A DNA stretch of 64,000 nucleotides from Oceanobacillus sp. J11TS1 (GTDB lineage Bacteria; Bacillota; Bacilli; Bacillales; Amphibacillaceae), in contig NZ_BORO01000008.1 of NCBI RefSeq assembly GCF_018333215.1, forward strand, positions 1 to 64,000, written 5' to 3'. The position numbers were made by a program, and so were the translations under genes. How positions within the stretch are numbered: position 1 is the stretch's first letter; every line of letters begins with the position of its first letter. The notes under the pieces are model-generated. The model did not search any database, was not told where the DNA came from, and saw only the letters and a program-made list of their open reading frames with translations. Shown here piece after piece: positions 28,684 to 37,752 of this stretch.

Positions 28684-28762
28684 AAAAAAACTCCTTTGAT
28701 GAAACTAATTATTCCCTTCATACGTACATATAGTAGTAGGACAACGAAAGGGTGGGGAACGT

Positions 28763-29398
28763 ATGGACATAGTAGAATTACAATGGATTGGATTCCTAGC
28801 TTTATTTTTTGGAACTTTATTTATATTAGGAGAAATATTTGTAAATATGCGTGGCATTTTTGGTGTATTAGGTTTAGGATTTATTACAGTTTATTTTACC
28901 GTTTACACGGAAACCAATTCTGTCATACTGATGTTTATTATATACTTCTTAGGAATATTACTGATTATTATTGATGGGAAAGTACTGAATGACGGGACAC
29001 TAGCGACCATTGGGCTTGTTTTAATGATTGTAGCTGTCGCTTTGCCGCAGCCGACATTTGCAAACGGTCTCTATGCAGTAATCTGTATTATTCTGGGCGC
29101 TTTCTCTTCGTTAGTATTTTTAAAGGTATTTAAACGAAGAGAAATGTGGACTAAAATTGCCTTAGTCGATCAACTCACCAAAGAAAAGGGTTATAGTTCC
29201 CTTAGTGTAGAGTATGAAGCTTTATTAGGTGAAGAAGGAGTGGCACAGACAGACTTTAGACCGTCTGGTACAATTGAGATAAATAAAAAACATTACAGTG
29301 CTGTATCTGGTGGTCGCTGGATTAAAAAAGGCACGCCAGTTAAAGTAGTTGCAGTAGACGGTACGAGTATCCGGATAGAAGAGTCAGAACAAGATTAA
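28763..29398 (+). CDS. Short-form NfeD-family membrane protein
   Basis: 211 residues: four to five membrane helices (about 8-115) and a C-terminal OB-fold (about 145-205; GEEGVAQTDFRPSGTIEI). It lacks the ClpP-like protease domain found in YqeZ. NfeD proteins usually work with stomatin or flotillin partners, but none is adjacent, so it may act with FloA at 3.4 kb. ATG 28763 behind GGTGGGG. Confidence 0.85.
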   Translation: MDIVELQWIGFLALFFGTLFILGEIFVNMRGIFGVLGLGFITVYFTVYTETNSVILMFIIYFLGILLIIIDGKVLNDGTLATIGLVLMIVAVALPQPTFANGLYAVICIILGAFSSLVFLKVFKRREMWTKIALVDQLTKEKGYSSLSVEYEALLGEEGVAQTDFRPSGTIEINKKHYSAVSGGRWIKKGTPVKVVAVDGTSIRIEESEQD

Positions 29399-29416
29399 TT
29401 AAATAGGTTAGCCCTG

Positions 29417-29459
29417 AAACAGGATTCATTTCACCACGTTTGGGATGAATCCTGTTTTT
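29417..29459 (+). terminator. Terminator after the short NfeD gene
   Basis: AAACAGGATTCAT (29417-29429) pairs with ATGAATCCTGTTT (29445-29457), followed by further T residues. Confidence 0.85.
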
Positions 29460-29660
29460 GTATGAGCTTTCCTGTTATGATGCATGGATTCATGCAAGAA
29501 AGCAAATACTAAGCGCTCCTCTCTAATCGAATGTAGCAAATATTAAATCTATGTAAATTTTTCTTTATACATGTTTACATTCTCTTTAGAATCATCAATA
29601 ATGAATGAGGCACAAATTTCTACAAAAGTTTACATAAGAGGTAGAAGGGATGAAGATTTC

Positions 29661-31289
29661 GTGGATATCGATGTTCAAAAATTAATTATTGAGTTTCTCG
29701 GAGGAATCGGTATTTTTCTGATGGGGATAAAAATGATGGGGGATGGACTCCAAAAATCAGCTGGAGACCGATTACGGGATATTTTAGACCGGTTTACAAG
29801 TAATCCATTTTTAGGTGTTCTTGCTGGTATTATTGTAACGGTACTTATCCAGAGCAGTTCGGGAACTACCGTTTTAACCGTAGGGCTCGTAAACGCAGGG
29901 TTTATGACACTCAGACAAGCTATTGGTGTTATTATGGGTGCGAATATTGGTACAACCGTAACAGCTTTTATTATTGGAATAGACATTGGACAATATTCTT
30001 TACTCATTTTAGCACTAGGTGCATTTACTATCTTTTTCTTTAAAAAGCAAAAGATTACTGCAGTGGGACAAGCATTATTTGGTTTTGGTGCTTTATTCTT
30101 TGGACTCGAATTAATGGGCAGTGGAATGGCTCCGCTTCGTTCATTAGATGCTTTTCAAGAGTTGACAGTTTCTATGAGCAATACACCAATTCTTGGAGTG
30201 GTCATCGGAACAGTCTTTACTGTAATTGTACAAAGCTCTTCTGCAACAATTGGTATCCTGCAAGGGCTATTTTCACAAGGTGCCATTGACTTAAAGGCTG
30301 CTATTCCGGTATTGTTTGGTGATAATATTGGAACAACGATTACTTCTATCCTAGCTAGTATAGGTGTATCTGTTGCGGCCAAACGAGCTGCATATACACA
30401 TGTGACTTTTAACTTAATTGGTGCATTTATTTTTATACTCCTGCTCGCACCGTTTACAAGCTTTATCGGGTATTTAGAAACAGCATTGAATCTCAATAAA
30501 GAAATGACAATCGCTTTTGCACATGGAAGCTTTAATATCGCAAATACAATTATTCAGTTTCCGTTTATTGGAGCGTTGGCGTGGTTAGTAACGAAGCTAG
30601 TGCCCGGGGATGATGTCATTATCGAGTACAAGCCCAAACACTTGGATTCTATTTTCCTGCAACAGTCTTCTTCGTTAGCATTGAGTCAGGCTAAAATGGA
30701 AGTTGTCCGTATGGGGAAATATGCATATCAGGGTTTAGAAGAAACTCATAGTTATGTCACTACACAGAACCCAAAGAATTCGGAGATGGCTCTGCAAATT
30801 GAAGGGGCACTAAATAATCTCGACCGGAAAATTACGGAGTATTTAGTGGAAATTGCTTCTACCAACTTAACAGAACCAGAAAGTATTGAGCATACTAGTT
30901 TGATGAATACGATTCGTGACATTGAGCGAATTGGTGACCATTTTGAAAATGTTGTCGAATTAGTTGATTATAAAATGTCCAATAAGGTTTCGTTAACAGT
31001 TCAAGCAATTGAGGACTTAAATAAAATGTTTGATTTAACCTATATGACAGTTCGACAGGCAGTGGAATCTTTAGAAGCAAGTGATCGAGAAGCGGCTTTA
31101 GAAGTCATTCAAAAAGAAGATCAAATTGACAAAATGGAACGTAAATTCCGTAAAAACCATATTATTCGGATGAATGAAGGCACTTGTAGTGGGTCAGCAG
31201 GAATCGTTTTTGTGGATATTATAAGTAATTTAGAACGAATTGGCGACCACGCTGTAAATATCGCTCAGAACGTATTGGGCGAGCATTAA
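29661..31289 (+). CDS. Na/phosphate cotransporter family protein
   Basis: About 542 residues. The two QSSSGTT / QSSSATIG repeats of the NptA/Na-Pi symporter fold are present, with around eight to ten membrane helices (about 5-330), and a C-terminal PhoU-like cytoplasmic helical domain (about 360-540; DIERIGDHFENV and NLERIGDHAVNI). Probably imports phosphate with sodium. In B. subtilis the pst operon lies a little downstream, absent from this window. I take GTG 29661 after GAAGGG; extending to 29571 would add 30 hydrophilic residues with no site. Confidence 0.88.
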   Translation: MDIDVQKLIIEFLGGIGIFLMGIKMMGDGLQKSAGDRLRDILDRFTSNPFLGVLAGIIVTVLIQSSSGTTVLTVGLVNAGFMTLRQAIGVIMGANIGTTVTAFIIGIDIGQYSLLILALGAFTIFFFKKQKITAVGQALFGFGALFFGLELMGSGMAPLRSLDAFQELTVSMSNTPILGVVIGTVFTVIVQSSSATIGILQGLFSQGAIDLKAAIPVLFGDNIGTTITSILASIGVSVAAKRAAYTHVTFNLIGAFIFILLLAPFTSFIGYLETALNLNKEMTIAFAHGSFNIANTIIQFPFIGALAWLVTKLVPGDDVIIEYKPKHLDSIFLQQSSSLALSQAKMEVVRMGKYAYQGLEETHSYVTTQNPKNSEMALQIEGALNNLDRKITEYLVEIASTNLTEPESIEHTSLMNTIRDIERIGDHFENVVELVDYKMSNKVSLTVQAIEDLNKMFDLTYMTVRQAVESLEASDREAALEVIQKEDQIDKMERKFRKNHIIRMNEGTCSGSAGIVFVDIISNLERIGDHAVNIAQNVLGEH

Positions 31290-31303
31290 TAATCATATAT
31301 ATG

Positions 31304-31347
31304 AAAATGCTCTATCGGCCTATAATAAGCTGACAGAGCATTTTTTG
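31304..31347 (+). terminator. Terminator after the Na/Pi transporter
   Basis: AAAATGCTCT (31304-31313) pairs with AGAGCATTTT (31335-31344), followed by T residues. Confidence 0.8.
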
Positions 31348-31462
31348 CATGTTTAGGGAGTAGTAGGTTCCATGTTATGGATTCGCTATCCTAAATACAT
31401 TTTGAGTTTGCACGTGTTTTTTTCATGATGATTATTCAGCTAGGAGAGGAGGTGAATTACAA

Positions 31463-31616
31463 ATGAGTGAAAATATGGAAAATAAAAAATTCCATATCAC
31501 CTGAAATAAACAATAGATTAATAGACAGCGAAAAAATTTTTAAAATTGGCAAGGAAAGAAGCAGGAAATACAAGGGAGAAAAAACGGAAATGAACGGAAG
31601 AAATACAAAAAAATAG
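31463..31616 (+). pseudogene. Small ORF with strong ribosome binding site, broken in an A-run
   Basis: ATG 31463 has an unusually strong site, GGAGAGGAGGTGA. The frame stops after 13 codons (MSENMENKKFHIT). If one A is removed from the six-A run at 31484-31489, the frame runs to TAG 31614-31616, giving about 50 residues, very basic, with NSISPEINNRLIDSEK in the middle. I do not recognise it. Either a real frameshift, a sequencing slip, or chance. Confidence 0.4.
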
Positions 31617-31748
31617 CTCTGTTAGATAAAAATCGCAAAAAAAAGAAATAAATTTTAAAGTTTTTGTTGAAATATGTTCCATTACGTGCTATTATAATTC
31701 TTGCAGTCGAGTTCAGATAAAAACTTTTGCAAGACTGAAAAAAAGTTG

Positions 31749-31777
31749 TTGACATAACTTTTAAAACATGATAAATT
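31749..31777 (+). promoter_or_regulatory. SigA-type promoter of the tRNA cluster
   Basis: TTGACA at 31749-31754, 17 bp, then TAAATT at 31772-31777, 40 bp before the first tRNA. A second candidate lies upstream: TTGAAA 31667-31672 with TATTAT 31690-31695. Confidence 0.7.
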
Positions 31778-31816
31778 ATATTTTGTTGTTGTTAATTCAA
31801 CAGAAACGAAAATTAT

Positions 31817-31891
31817 TCCACAGTAGCTCAGTGGTAGAGCAATCGGCTGTTAACCGATCGGTCGTAGGTTCGAATCCTACCTGTGGAGCCA
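31817..31891 (+). tRNA. tRNA-Asn (GTT)
   Basis: 75 nt with TCCACAG / CTGTGGA acceptor arms, anticodon GTT, T-loop GGTTCGAATCC and encoded CCA. First gene of a six-tRNA cluster. Confidence 0.95.
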
Positions 31892-31892
31892 T

Positions 31893-31969
31893 GGCGGTGT
31901 AGCTCAGCTGGCGAGAGCGTACGGTTCATACCCGTGAGGTCGGGGGTTCGATCCCCTCCGCCGCTACCA
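31893..31969 (+). tRNA. tRNA-Met, elongator (CAT)
   Basis: 77 nt, anticodon CAT, close to the B. subtilis elongator tRNA-Met (GGCGGTGTAGCTCAG start), CCA encoded. The initiator form starts differently. Confidence 0.9.
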
Positions 31970-31998
31970 ATAAAATATACATAACCTTGCTATTCAAT

Positions 31999-32075
31999 GG
32001 CGGTCGTGGCGAAGTGGTTAACGCACCGGATTGTGGCTCCGGCATACGTGGGTTCGATCCCCACCGGTCGCCCCA
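31999..32075 (+). tRNA. tRNA-His (GTG)
   Basis: 77 nt including the G at position -1 opposite the C discriminator, which is diagnostic of tRNA-His. Anticodon GTG; CCA encoded. Confidence 0.95.
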
Positions 32076-32089
32076 TTAACATAGTAAAA

Positions 32090-32166
32090 GGACCCTTAGC
32101 TCAGTTGGTTAGAGCTATCGGCTCATAACCGATCGGTCGCAGGTTCGAGTCCTGCAGGGTCCACCA
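32090..32166 (+). tRNA. tRNA with CAT anticodon, probably Ile2 (lysidine type)
   Basis: 77 nt, GGACCCT acceptor arm, anticodon loop CTCATAA, CCA encoded. The body resembles the B. subtilis tRNA-Ile2 read by TilS more than the elongator tRNA-Met two genes upstream. A comparison with known TilS substrates would decide. Confidence 0.8.
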
Positions 32167-32178
32167 TTTTTACTGCTT

Positions 32179-32271
32179 GGAGGTATACCCAAGTCTGGCT
32201 GAAGGGGTCGGTCTTGAAAACCGAGAGGCGGGTCAAACCGCGCGGGGGTTCGAATCCCTCTACCTCCTCCA
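32179..32271 (+). tRNA. tRNA-Ser (TGA)
   Basis: 93 nt with the long variable arm of tRNA-Ser; anticodon TGA, CCA encoded. Confidence 0.95.
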
Positions 32272-32325
32272 TACATATCTCATCATTGAATATTTGAGAG
32301 TCTATCGATGAAAGATCAATTTAAT

Positions 32326-32398
<73 letters not shown>

Positions 32399-32404
32399 TC
32401 TTAA

Positions 32405-32430
32405 AAAACAAGCAAATTGCTTGTTTTTTT
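32405..32430 (+). terminator. Terminator of the tRNA cluster
   Basis: AAACAAGCAA / TTGCTTGTTT tight hairpin followed by TTTTT. Confidence 0.9.
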
Positions 32431-32439
32431 GTATGTAAA

Positions 32440-32705
32440 GAAAATATAAAAGCCAGGTAAATAGTTTCGGCGGGTCGGGGCAAACACAATTCTTTTTGAT
32501 GGGATGAGTAGCCTCAGTCTCGCTAAACATTTCTATTTAGAGATAGCCGCATCTGGCTCTAAGGTTAAATCTCCCATCGACATACTCCTATAGCAACGGG
32601 AGTCTTAGGTTCCTTGCGCTTCCAAGAGTAGGGCATGCTCGAACAGTCGTTGCATACGATAAGTCGTTCTTAGGGCGTAGGGGGACACTCTGCGCTAGTC
32701 TATGA
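32440..32705. repeat. Diverged copy of the dispersed intergenic repeat
   Basis: This gene-free stretch shares ordered landmarks with 11.03-11.18 kb: GCCGCATCTGGCTCTAA, TACGATAAGTC and CTCTGCGCT. No coding frame with a ribosome binding site was found. It fills the space between the tRNA terminator and the sodA leader. Confidence 0.45.
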
Positions 32706-32840
32706 AAATAATGTATTATTAATTTGAAATGATTCTTAAGCGTTTGCAAAGCATAATATTTGCAAGTGGCCCTTAGCTTTGATACCTTTATAATTGAAGA
32801 TTTTAAAAAATAGATCATTTATTTCAAGGAGGAGTTACAC

Positions 32841-33452
32841 ATGGCAAAATTTGAACTACCAGAACTACCTTATGCTTATGACGCATTGGAACCAACTATC
32901 GACAAAGAAACGATGAATATTCACCATACGAAGCATCACAACACCTACGTAACAAAATTAAATGATGCATTAGAAGGACATGAAGATCTTCAAAACAAAT
33001 CAGTAGAAGAATTAGTCGCTGATTTAGATGCTGTACCTGAAAACATCCGCACAGCAGTACGTAATAATGGCGGTGGACATGCTAACCACAGCTTTTTCTG
33101 GAAGTTATTATCACCAAATGGCGGTGGAGAACCATCAGGAGAGTTAGCTGAGAAAATCAACAGCAAATTCGGCTCTTTAGACAAGTTTAAAGAAGAATTT
33201 GCAGCTGCAGCAGCAGGTCGCTTTGGCTCAGGCTGGGCATGGCTTGTGTTAAACAATGGCGAGCTTGAAATTACAAGCACACCAAATCAAGATTCACCAC
33301 TATCAGAAGGTAAGACACCATTACTCGGATTAGATGTATGGGAGCATGCATACTACCTTAAATATCAAAACAAACGCCCTGAATATATTTCAGCATTCTG
33401 GAATGTAGTAAACTGGGATCAAGTAGCAAACAATTACGAAGCTGCAAAATAA
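32841..33452 (+). CDS. sodA: Manganese superoxide dismutase
   Basis: 203 residues, complete. Metal ligands lie in [13 protein letters not shown] (His27 region), NHSFFW (His ~82) and DVWEHAYY (Asp ~163, His ~167), with Gly/Gln pattern [10 protein letters not shown] typical of the Mn/Fe cambialistic and Mn enzymes. Removes superoxide in the cytoplasm. ATG 32841 follows AAGGAGGAG. A terminator follows. Confidence 0.97.
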   Translation: MAKFELPELPYAYDALEPTIDKETMNIHHTKHHNTYVTKLNDALEGHEDLQNKSVEELVADLDAVPENIRTAVRNNGGGHANHSFFWKLLSPNGGGEPSGELAEKINSKFGSLDKFKEEFAAAAAGRFGSGWAWLVLNNGELEITSTPNQDSPLSEGKTPLLGLDVWEHAYYLKYQNKRPEYISAFWNVVNWDQVANNYEAAK

Positions 33453-33462
33453 TTATGAAATT

Positions 33463-33496
33463 AAAAGCTTGTAGATATCTTTCTGCAAGCTTTTTG
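33463..33496 (+). terminator. Terminator after sodA
   Basis: AAAAGCTTGTAG pairs with CTGCAAGCTTTTT (one mismatch). Confidence 0.85.
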
Positions 33497-33546
33497 TATA
33501 GATACGATTCCTTCGCTAAAAATATAAGAAGAAGGAGTCGTTTTTT

Positions 33547-34824
33547 ATGCAATTACATCAGCAATATAGAAGGTATAGACAAAAAAAGGACGAATATAAA
33601 GATCTTTGGATTCTTTTAGTGATTGGCGCATTGTATGCTGCAGGTATTTTTTTATCCAATACCTTTGTAAATGTGTACTTATGGAAGCAATCAGAAGATT
33701 TTTTTGTAATTGCTAATTACCATTTGGCGAGTTATGTATTTCAAGCATTAGCATTTATTTATGCTGGAAGATTATCTAAAAAAATAGATCGTATAATTAT
33801 TTTGCGGACCGGAATTCTTTTTTTATGTTTCTTTTTCTTATTTGTTCTTTGGATTGGTGAACTTGCAGCATATTATAATTTTATTCTTGGCTGCTTACTG
33901 GGAATCGGATATGGTTTTTTCTGGTTAGCTTATTATGTGCTGACTTTTGAAATCACAGAGCCAGATACGAGAGATTGGTTTAATGGTATTTCAGGCACAC
34001 TGACATCTTTCGCTGGAATGATTGGGCCGTTGCTTGCAGGGTGGATGATTTCAAAAATGGCGGGTGACCTTGGTTATACTGCTATTTTTGTTATTTCCCT
34101 ATCCTTATTTATTGCTGCCATCGTAGCAAGCTTCTTTATTATTCGTAAAGGCAGCAAGGGAACTTTTGCTTTAGGGGCCGTGATTGCTGAAAGAAAAAGT
34201 AATAAAAATTGGAAACGCATTTTACACGCCCATTTCTTCCAAGGGTTAAGGGAAGGAATTTATGGTTTTTATATTACCATCTGGATTTTCCTTGTTACGA
34301 ATAGTGAGCTTGTGCTGGGAGTTTTTAATTTATTCCTTTCAGGGTTATCGATTCTCTTTTATTTCGTTGCTATAAAATGGATCAAACCAGCTCTACGTAA
34401 AAAGGCCATTTTATTTGGCGGCATTTTGTTGTTTGCTTCTATCTTTATTATTATTTTTGAAATGAGTCTATTTTGGTTAATTATCTATGCTGTGATTATT
34501 GGAATTGCCTTTCCGATTTTGACCGTTCCATATCAATCCTTAACATACGATGTCATTGGCAGAGCTCGAATGGTGAGTGAAAGAAGAGTAGAATATATAG
34601 TTGTTCGGGAAATATATTTAAACCTGGGAAGAATCGTGTCCATTGCCTGTTTCATCTTTGGGATGTTCCTATTTCCTCATGATATAATTATCCCTGCCTT
34701 ATTAATTATGTTTGGTGCTGGGCATGCGATGATTTACTTTTGTATCCGAAATATTTTTATTGGGCCAACAAAGAAAGAAAAAATCGCATTAAAAGAACAT
34801 TTTACTGACGAAAAAAGTCGTTAA
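33547..34824 (+). CDS. yqgE: MFS-type membrane transporter YqgE
   Basis: 425 residues with about twelve membrane helices and a short central loop with basic residues (about 195-220), the major facilitator pattern. The gene lies between sodA and pbpA, the place of yqgE in B. subtilis. The substrate is unknown. ATG 33547 follows AGAAGGAG. Confidence 0.88.
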   Translation: MQLHQQYRRYRQKKDEYKDLWILLVIGALYAAGIFLSNTFVNVYLWKQSEDFFVIANYHLASYVFQALAFIYAGRLSKKIDRIIILRTGILFLCFFFLFVLWIGELAAYYNFILGCLLGIGYGFFWLAYYVLTFEITEPDTRDWFNGISGTLTSFAGMIGPLLAGWMISKMAGDLGYTAIFVISLSLFIAAIVASFFIIRKGSKGTFALGAVIAERKSNKNWKRILHAHFFQGLREGIYGFYITIWIFLVTNSELVLGVFNLFLSGLSILFYFVAIKWIKPALRKKAILFGGILLFASIFIIIFEMSLFWLIIYAVIIGIAFPILTVPYQSLTYDVIGRARMVSERRVEYIVVREIYLNLGRIVSIACFIFGMFLFPHDIIIPALLIMFGAGHAMIYFCIRNIFIGPTKKEKIALKEHFTDEKSR

Positions 34825-34885
34825 GTGTGATAAAATCAAACAGTAGTATTTTTCACAGAGATGTTTAAATAGACTAAACATGGAT

Positions 34886-34915
34886 GACGTATTATAAATT
34901 CTTTATAAATACGTC
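34886..34915. repeat. Near-perfect dyad between yqgE and pbpA
   Basis: GACGTATTATAAA / TTTATAAATACGTC, a 13-bp inverted repeat with one extra base, 50 bp before pbpA. No T-tract on the plus strand. It could be an operator of pbpA or a stabilising hairpin. Confidence 0.4.
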
Positions 34916-34964
34916 TACAATCGAATGTCATGCAAGTCTAAAATATATGTAAAGGGGGAGAAAA

Positions 34965-37052
34965 GTGGTAGAGAAGAAGAAAAAGAAAAAACGGGCCCAG
35001 CTTCCTGTTCGTATGAACATCCTTTTCTTTGCCATCTTCTTATTATTTTCTGCACTTATACTTCAATTAGGCGTTGTTCAAATTTTAAAAGGGGAATCTT
35101 ATCAAGAGGAAATCGAGAGGACAAATTTAGATACAACAAGTGTGCCTGTACCTCGGGGGAAAATTTTTGATAGGAATGGAAATATCATTGTAGATAATGA
35201 GGCGATGTATTCCATCACCTACACGCCTCCTAAAGACGTTCAAGCAAAGGATCGTTTAGAAGTAGCTGAAAACTTAGCTAAGTACGTTGATATGAGTGAT
35301 GATAAAAAAATCGATCGAATCACTGACAGAGATAAACGAGAATATTATTTATTACTACATCAAGAGGAAATAGAAAAGCGATTAGCAAAAATTAATACAG
35401 AAGATATGGATGCTTCAGAGGAATACGCAGCTACATTAGATTTAATTACAGATGAGGAGATTGCCGATTTCTCAGATGATGAATTAGAAATCATTGCAAT
35501 CAAAAAAGAGCTAGATAAAGCATATGCACTTACTCCACAGGTAATTAAAAATGAAGGAGTTAGTGCCGAAGAGTACGCTTCAGTCGCTGAACATTTGGAT
35601 GAATTGCCTGGAATTAATGCAACAACAGACTGGAATCGTGTTTATCCAAACGGAGACACTTTAACAAGTATCTTGGGGAGCATTACAAGCCAGGAACAAG
35701 GAATTCCTGCTGAGGACATGAATGCTTACTTAACGAAAGGATATAGCCGAAATGATCGTATTGGCAGAAGCGGTCTGGAAGAGCAATATGAAGACTTCTT
35801 GCGTGGACGGAAAGAACAAATTCAATATACGACACGCCAAAACGGAACAATCATTGGTTCAGAAACAATCGTAGAAGGAGAACGAGGCAAGGACCTGGTT
35901 CTAACGACGGATTTAGATCTTCAAAAAGAAGTCGATAAAATTTTATTAGAAGAGATGCAGGCGGCAAAAGGAAGCAGTCCTTATGATAATCGGTATTTAA
36001 CAAATGCTTATGCTGTGGTTATGAATCCAAAAACTGGAGAGCTTCTAGCTGTTTCCGGGGTGGATTATAATACAGAAACAAATGAATATAATGATGCGGC
36101 ATTCATGGCTTTGGCGAATGCCCATGAGCCAGGTTCCAGCATTAAAGGAGCAACGATACTTGCCGGTTATGATTCTGGTGTTATTTCTCCGGGAGAAGTT
36201 TTTTATGATGCACCGATAAAACTCGCAGGAGCTCAGCTGAAAAAATCTGTTTCAACTATGGGTGCTGTAGATGATTTAACAGCTTTAGAAAGGTCCTCCA
36301 ACGTGTATATGTTCTATGTGGCCTTGCGGCTGGGAGGAGACTATCGTCATCCAATGCCGCATAATGCGTCTTTAGGCATCAATGTGAGTGAAACCTTACA
36401 AACACTGCAAAATTATTTTAACCAATTTGGTTTAGGTGCTTCAACAGGCATTGATTATCCTTATGAAAGTACCGGGGTAAGAGGGGAAGTTCCAGATAAT
36501 CCTGGTAATATCCTTGACTTTTCTATTGGCCAGTATGATACGTATACAACTTTACAGCTTGCACAATATGTATCAACAATTGCCAACAATGGATATCGTG
36601 TTCAGCCTCATTTCTTAAAACAGGCACATAATCCAATTGCTTCTTTAGATGAACTCGGACCGCTGTATTATACAAAAAATACCACGGTCATGAACAGAAT
36701 TAATATGACAGATGATGAAATTAGTCGGGTGCAAGAAGGTTTCCGTCGTGTATACCAAGGATCTCGAGGAACAGCAAGAACTTATTTTCAAAACAAGTCA
36801 TATAATCCTGCAGGAAAAACCGGTACAGCACAGACCTATTATTATGAAAACGGGGAAAAAATTGCGCTTAATAACTTAACATTAGTCGGGTATGCGCCGT
36901 TTGATGATCCGGAGGTTGCTTTTGCAGTGGTGGTACCATATGTAGGAACGACTTCTGGCAATGGTATCAACTTAAAAATTGGTGAACGAATTTTAGATAC
37001 GTATTTCGATATTAAAGAGAATCATGATGAAGAAGCAGATGATGATGAATAA
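34965..37052 (+). CDS. pbpA: Class B penicillin-binding protein (PBP2A-like transpeptidase)
   Basis: 695 residues. One membrane anchor (about 17-40), a dimerisation/pedestal region, and a transpeptidase domain with SSIK (active Ser near 391), SSN (about 444) and KTGTAQT (about 616). Cross-links peptidoglycan for lateral wall growth. GTG 34965 follows AAGGGGGAG. The tail is acidic (EEADDDE). Confidence 0.94.
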   Translation: MVEKKKKKKRAQLPVRMNILFFAIFLLFSALILQLGVVQILKGESYQEEIERTNLDTTSVPVPRGKIFDRNGNIIVDNEAMYSITYTPPKDVQAKDRLEVAENLAKYVDMSDDKKIDRITDRDKREYYLLLHQEEIEKRLAKINTEDMDASEEYAATLDLITDEEIADFSDDELEIIAIKKELDKAYALTPQVIKNEGVSAEEYASVAEHLDELPGINATTDWNRVYPNGDTLTSILGSITSQEQGIPAEDMNAYLTKGYSRNDRIGRSGLEEQYEDFLRGRKEQIQYTTRQNGTIIGSETIVEGERGKDLVLTTDLDLQKEVDKILLEEMQAAKGSSPYDNRYLTNAYAVVMNPKTGELLAVSGVDYNTETNEYNDAAFMALANAHEPGSSIKGATILAGYDSGVISPGEVFYDAPIKLAGAQLKKSVSTMGAVDDLTALERSSNVYMFYVALRLGGDYRHPMPHNASLGINVSETLQTLQNYFNQFGLGASTGIDYPYESTGVRGEVPDNPGNILDFSIGQYDTYTTLQLAQYVSTIANNGYRVQPHFLKQAHNPIASLDELGPLYYTKNTTVMNRINMTDDEISRVQEGFRRVYQGSRGTARTYFQNKSYNPAGKTGTAQTYYYENGEKIALNNLTLVGYAPFDDPEVAFAVVVPYVGTTSGNGINLKIGERILDTYFDIKENHDEEADDDE

Positions 37053-37053
37053 C

Positions 37054-37095
37054 AAAAAAACTTCCCCCTATTGAATAGGGTGGAAGTTTTTTTGT
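37054..37095 (+). terminator. Terminator after pbpA
   Basis: AAAACTTCC...CCTATT / AATAGG...GGAAGTTTTTTT stem immediately after the stop. Confidence 0.88.
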
Positions 37096-37114
37096 TTGCT
37101 TGGAATAGCTTATA

Positions 37115-37154
37115 AAAAGAAAATGAGCTGTTCCATCCAGAATAGCTCATTTTC
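37115..37154 (-). terminator. Terminator after yqzC (minus strand)
   Basis: GAAAATGAGCT / AGCTCATTTTC stem; on the minus strand it is followed by a T-rich stretch. Confidence 0.75.
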
Positions 37155-37163
37155 AAGAATGAT

Positions 37164-37733
37164 TTAATCCGTATAGGTTGTAATAATTTCAGCGATTTCG
37201 CTAAAGGACATTTCACTATCTACTTTATAGGTCCCAGGCTTCACACTGCCGCTTAAATCATTGTCTTCGAGATAGTCATTGAACTCTCTTGCGTCATCAA
37301 TAATGCCTGCCTCTTCTAGAGAGTCACTAATGTTAGAAGGCGGCATACCATTTTCCAATGTTACCTCTACATCGATAACATCGGATTCTTCATCTTCACT
37401 GCTTTCTGAGTCATTGTCATCGCTATTTTCGTTTTCACTACTTTTCTCGTCATTACTATCTTCGTCTTTGTTTTCATCTGAATCATTAGCAGCTTCAGAG
37501 TCTTCTTTCGCTTCTGAATCATTTTCATCAGAAGTTTCCTGATTCACGCTATACGCAATATATTCGTCCTGCGTTAATACAGCATATCCATGATTTTCCA
37601 GAGTAGAAATTAATTCTTCTGGATCCATATCCTCCAGATTACCCGAGGAATTATTTCCGAATATATATATAGCGAGAAGCAGAATACCACTAGTTAACAA
37701 ACCGACAGCAAAAGCTCTTACGTGTTGTTTCAT
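37164..37733 (-). CDS. yqzC: YqzC-like membrane-anchored protein with MltG-type LysM-like domain
   Basis: 189 residues. N-terminal membrane helix (about 8-26), a helical segment (about 36-62), a low-complexity linker of Ser/Asp/Glu/Asn (about 68-118), and a C-terminal domain VTLENGMPPSNISDSLEEAGIIDD...KPGTYKVDSEMS resembling the LysM-like module of the YceG/MltG family without its catalytic part. B. subtilis YqzC has the same ends with a shorter linker. Probably a cell-surface protein; function unknown. Forms a pair with yqzD, 19 bp apart. Confidence 0.78.
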   Translation of the reverse strand: MKQHVRAFAVGLLTSGILLLAIYIFGNNSSGNLEDMDPEELISTLENHGYAVLTQDEYIAYSVNQETSDENDSEAKEDSEAANDSDENKDEDSNDEKSSENENSDDNDSESSEDEESDVIDVEVTLENGMPPSNISDSLEEAGIIDDAREFNDYLEDNDLSGSVKPGTYKVDSEMSFSEIAEIITTYTD

Positions 37734-37752
37734 GATAATACTCCTCTAATTA

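Noticed and set aside
37279-37542. Plus-strand Ser/Leu-rich frame opposite yqzC
   Set aside because: Mirror of the acidic low-complexity linker codons of yqzC.
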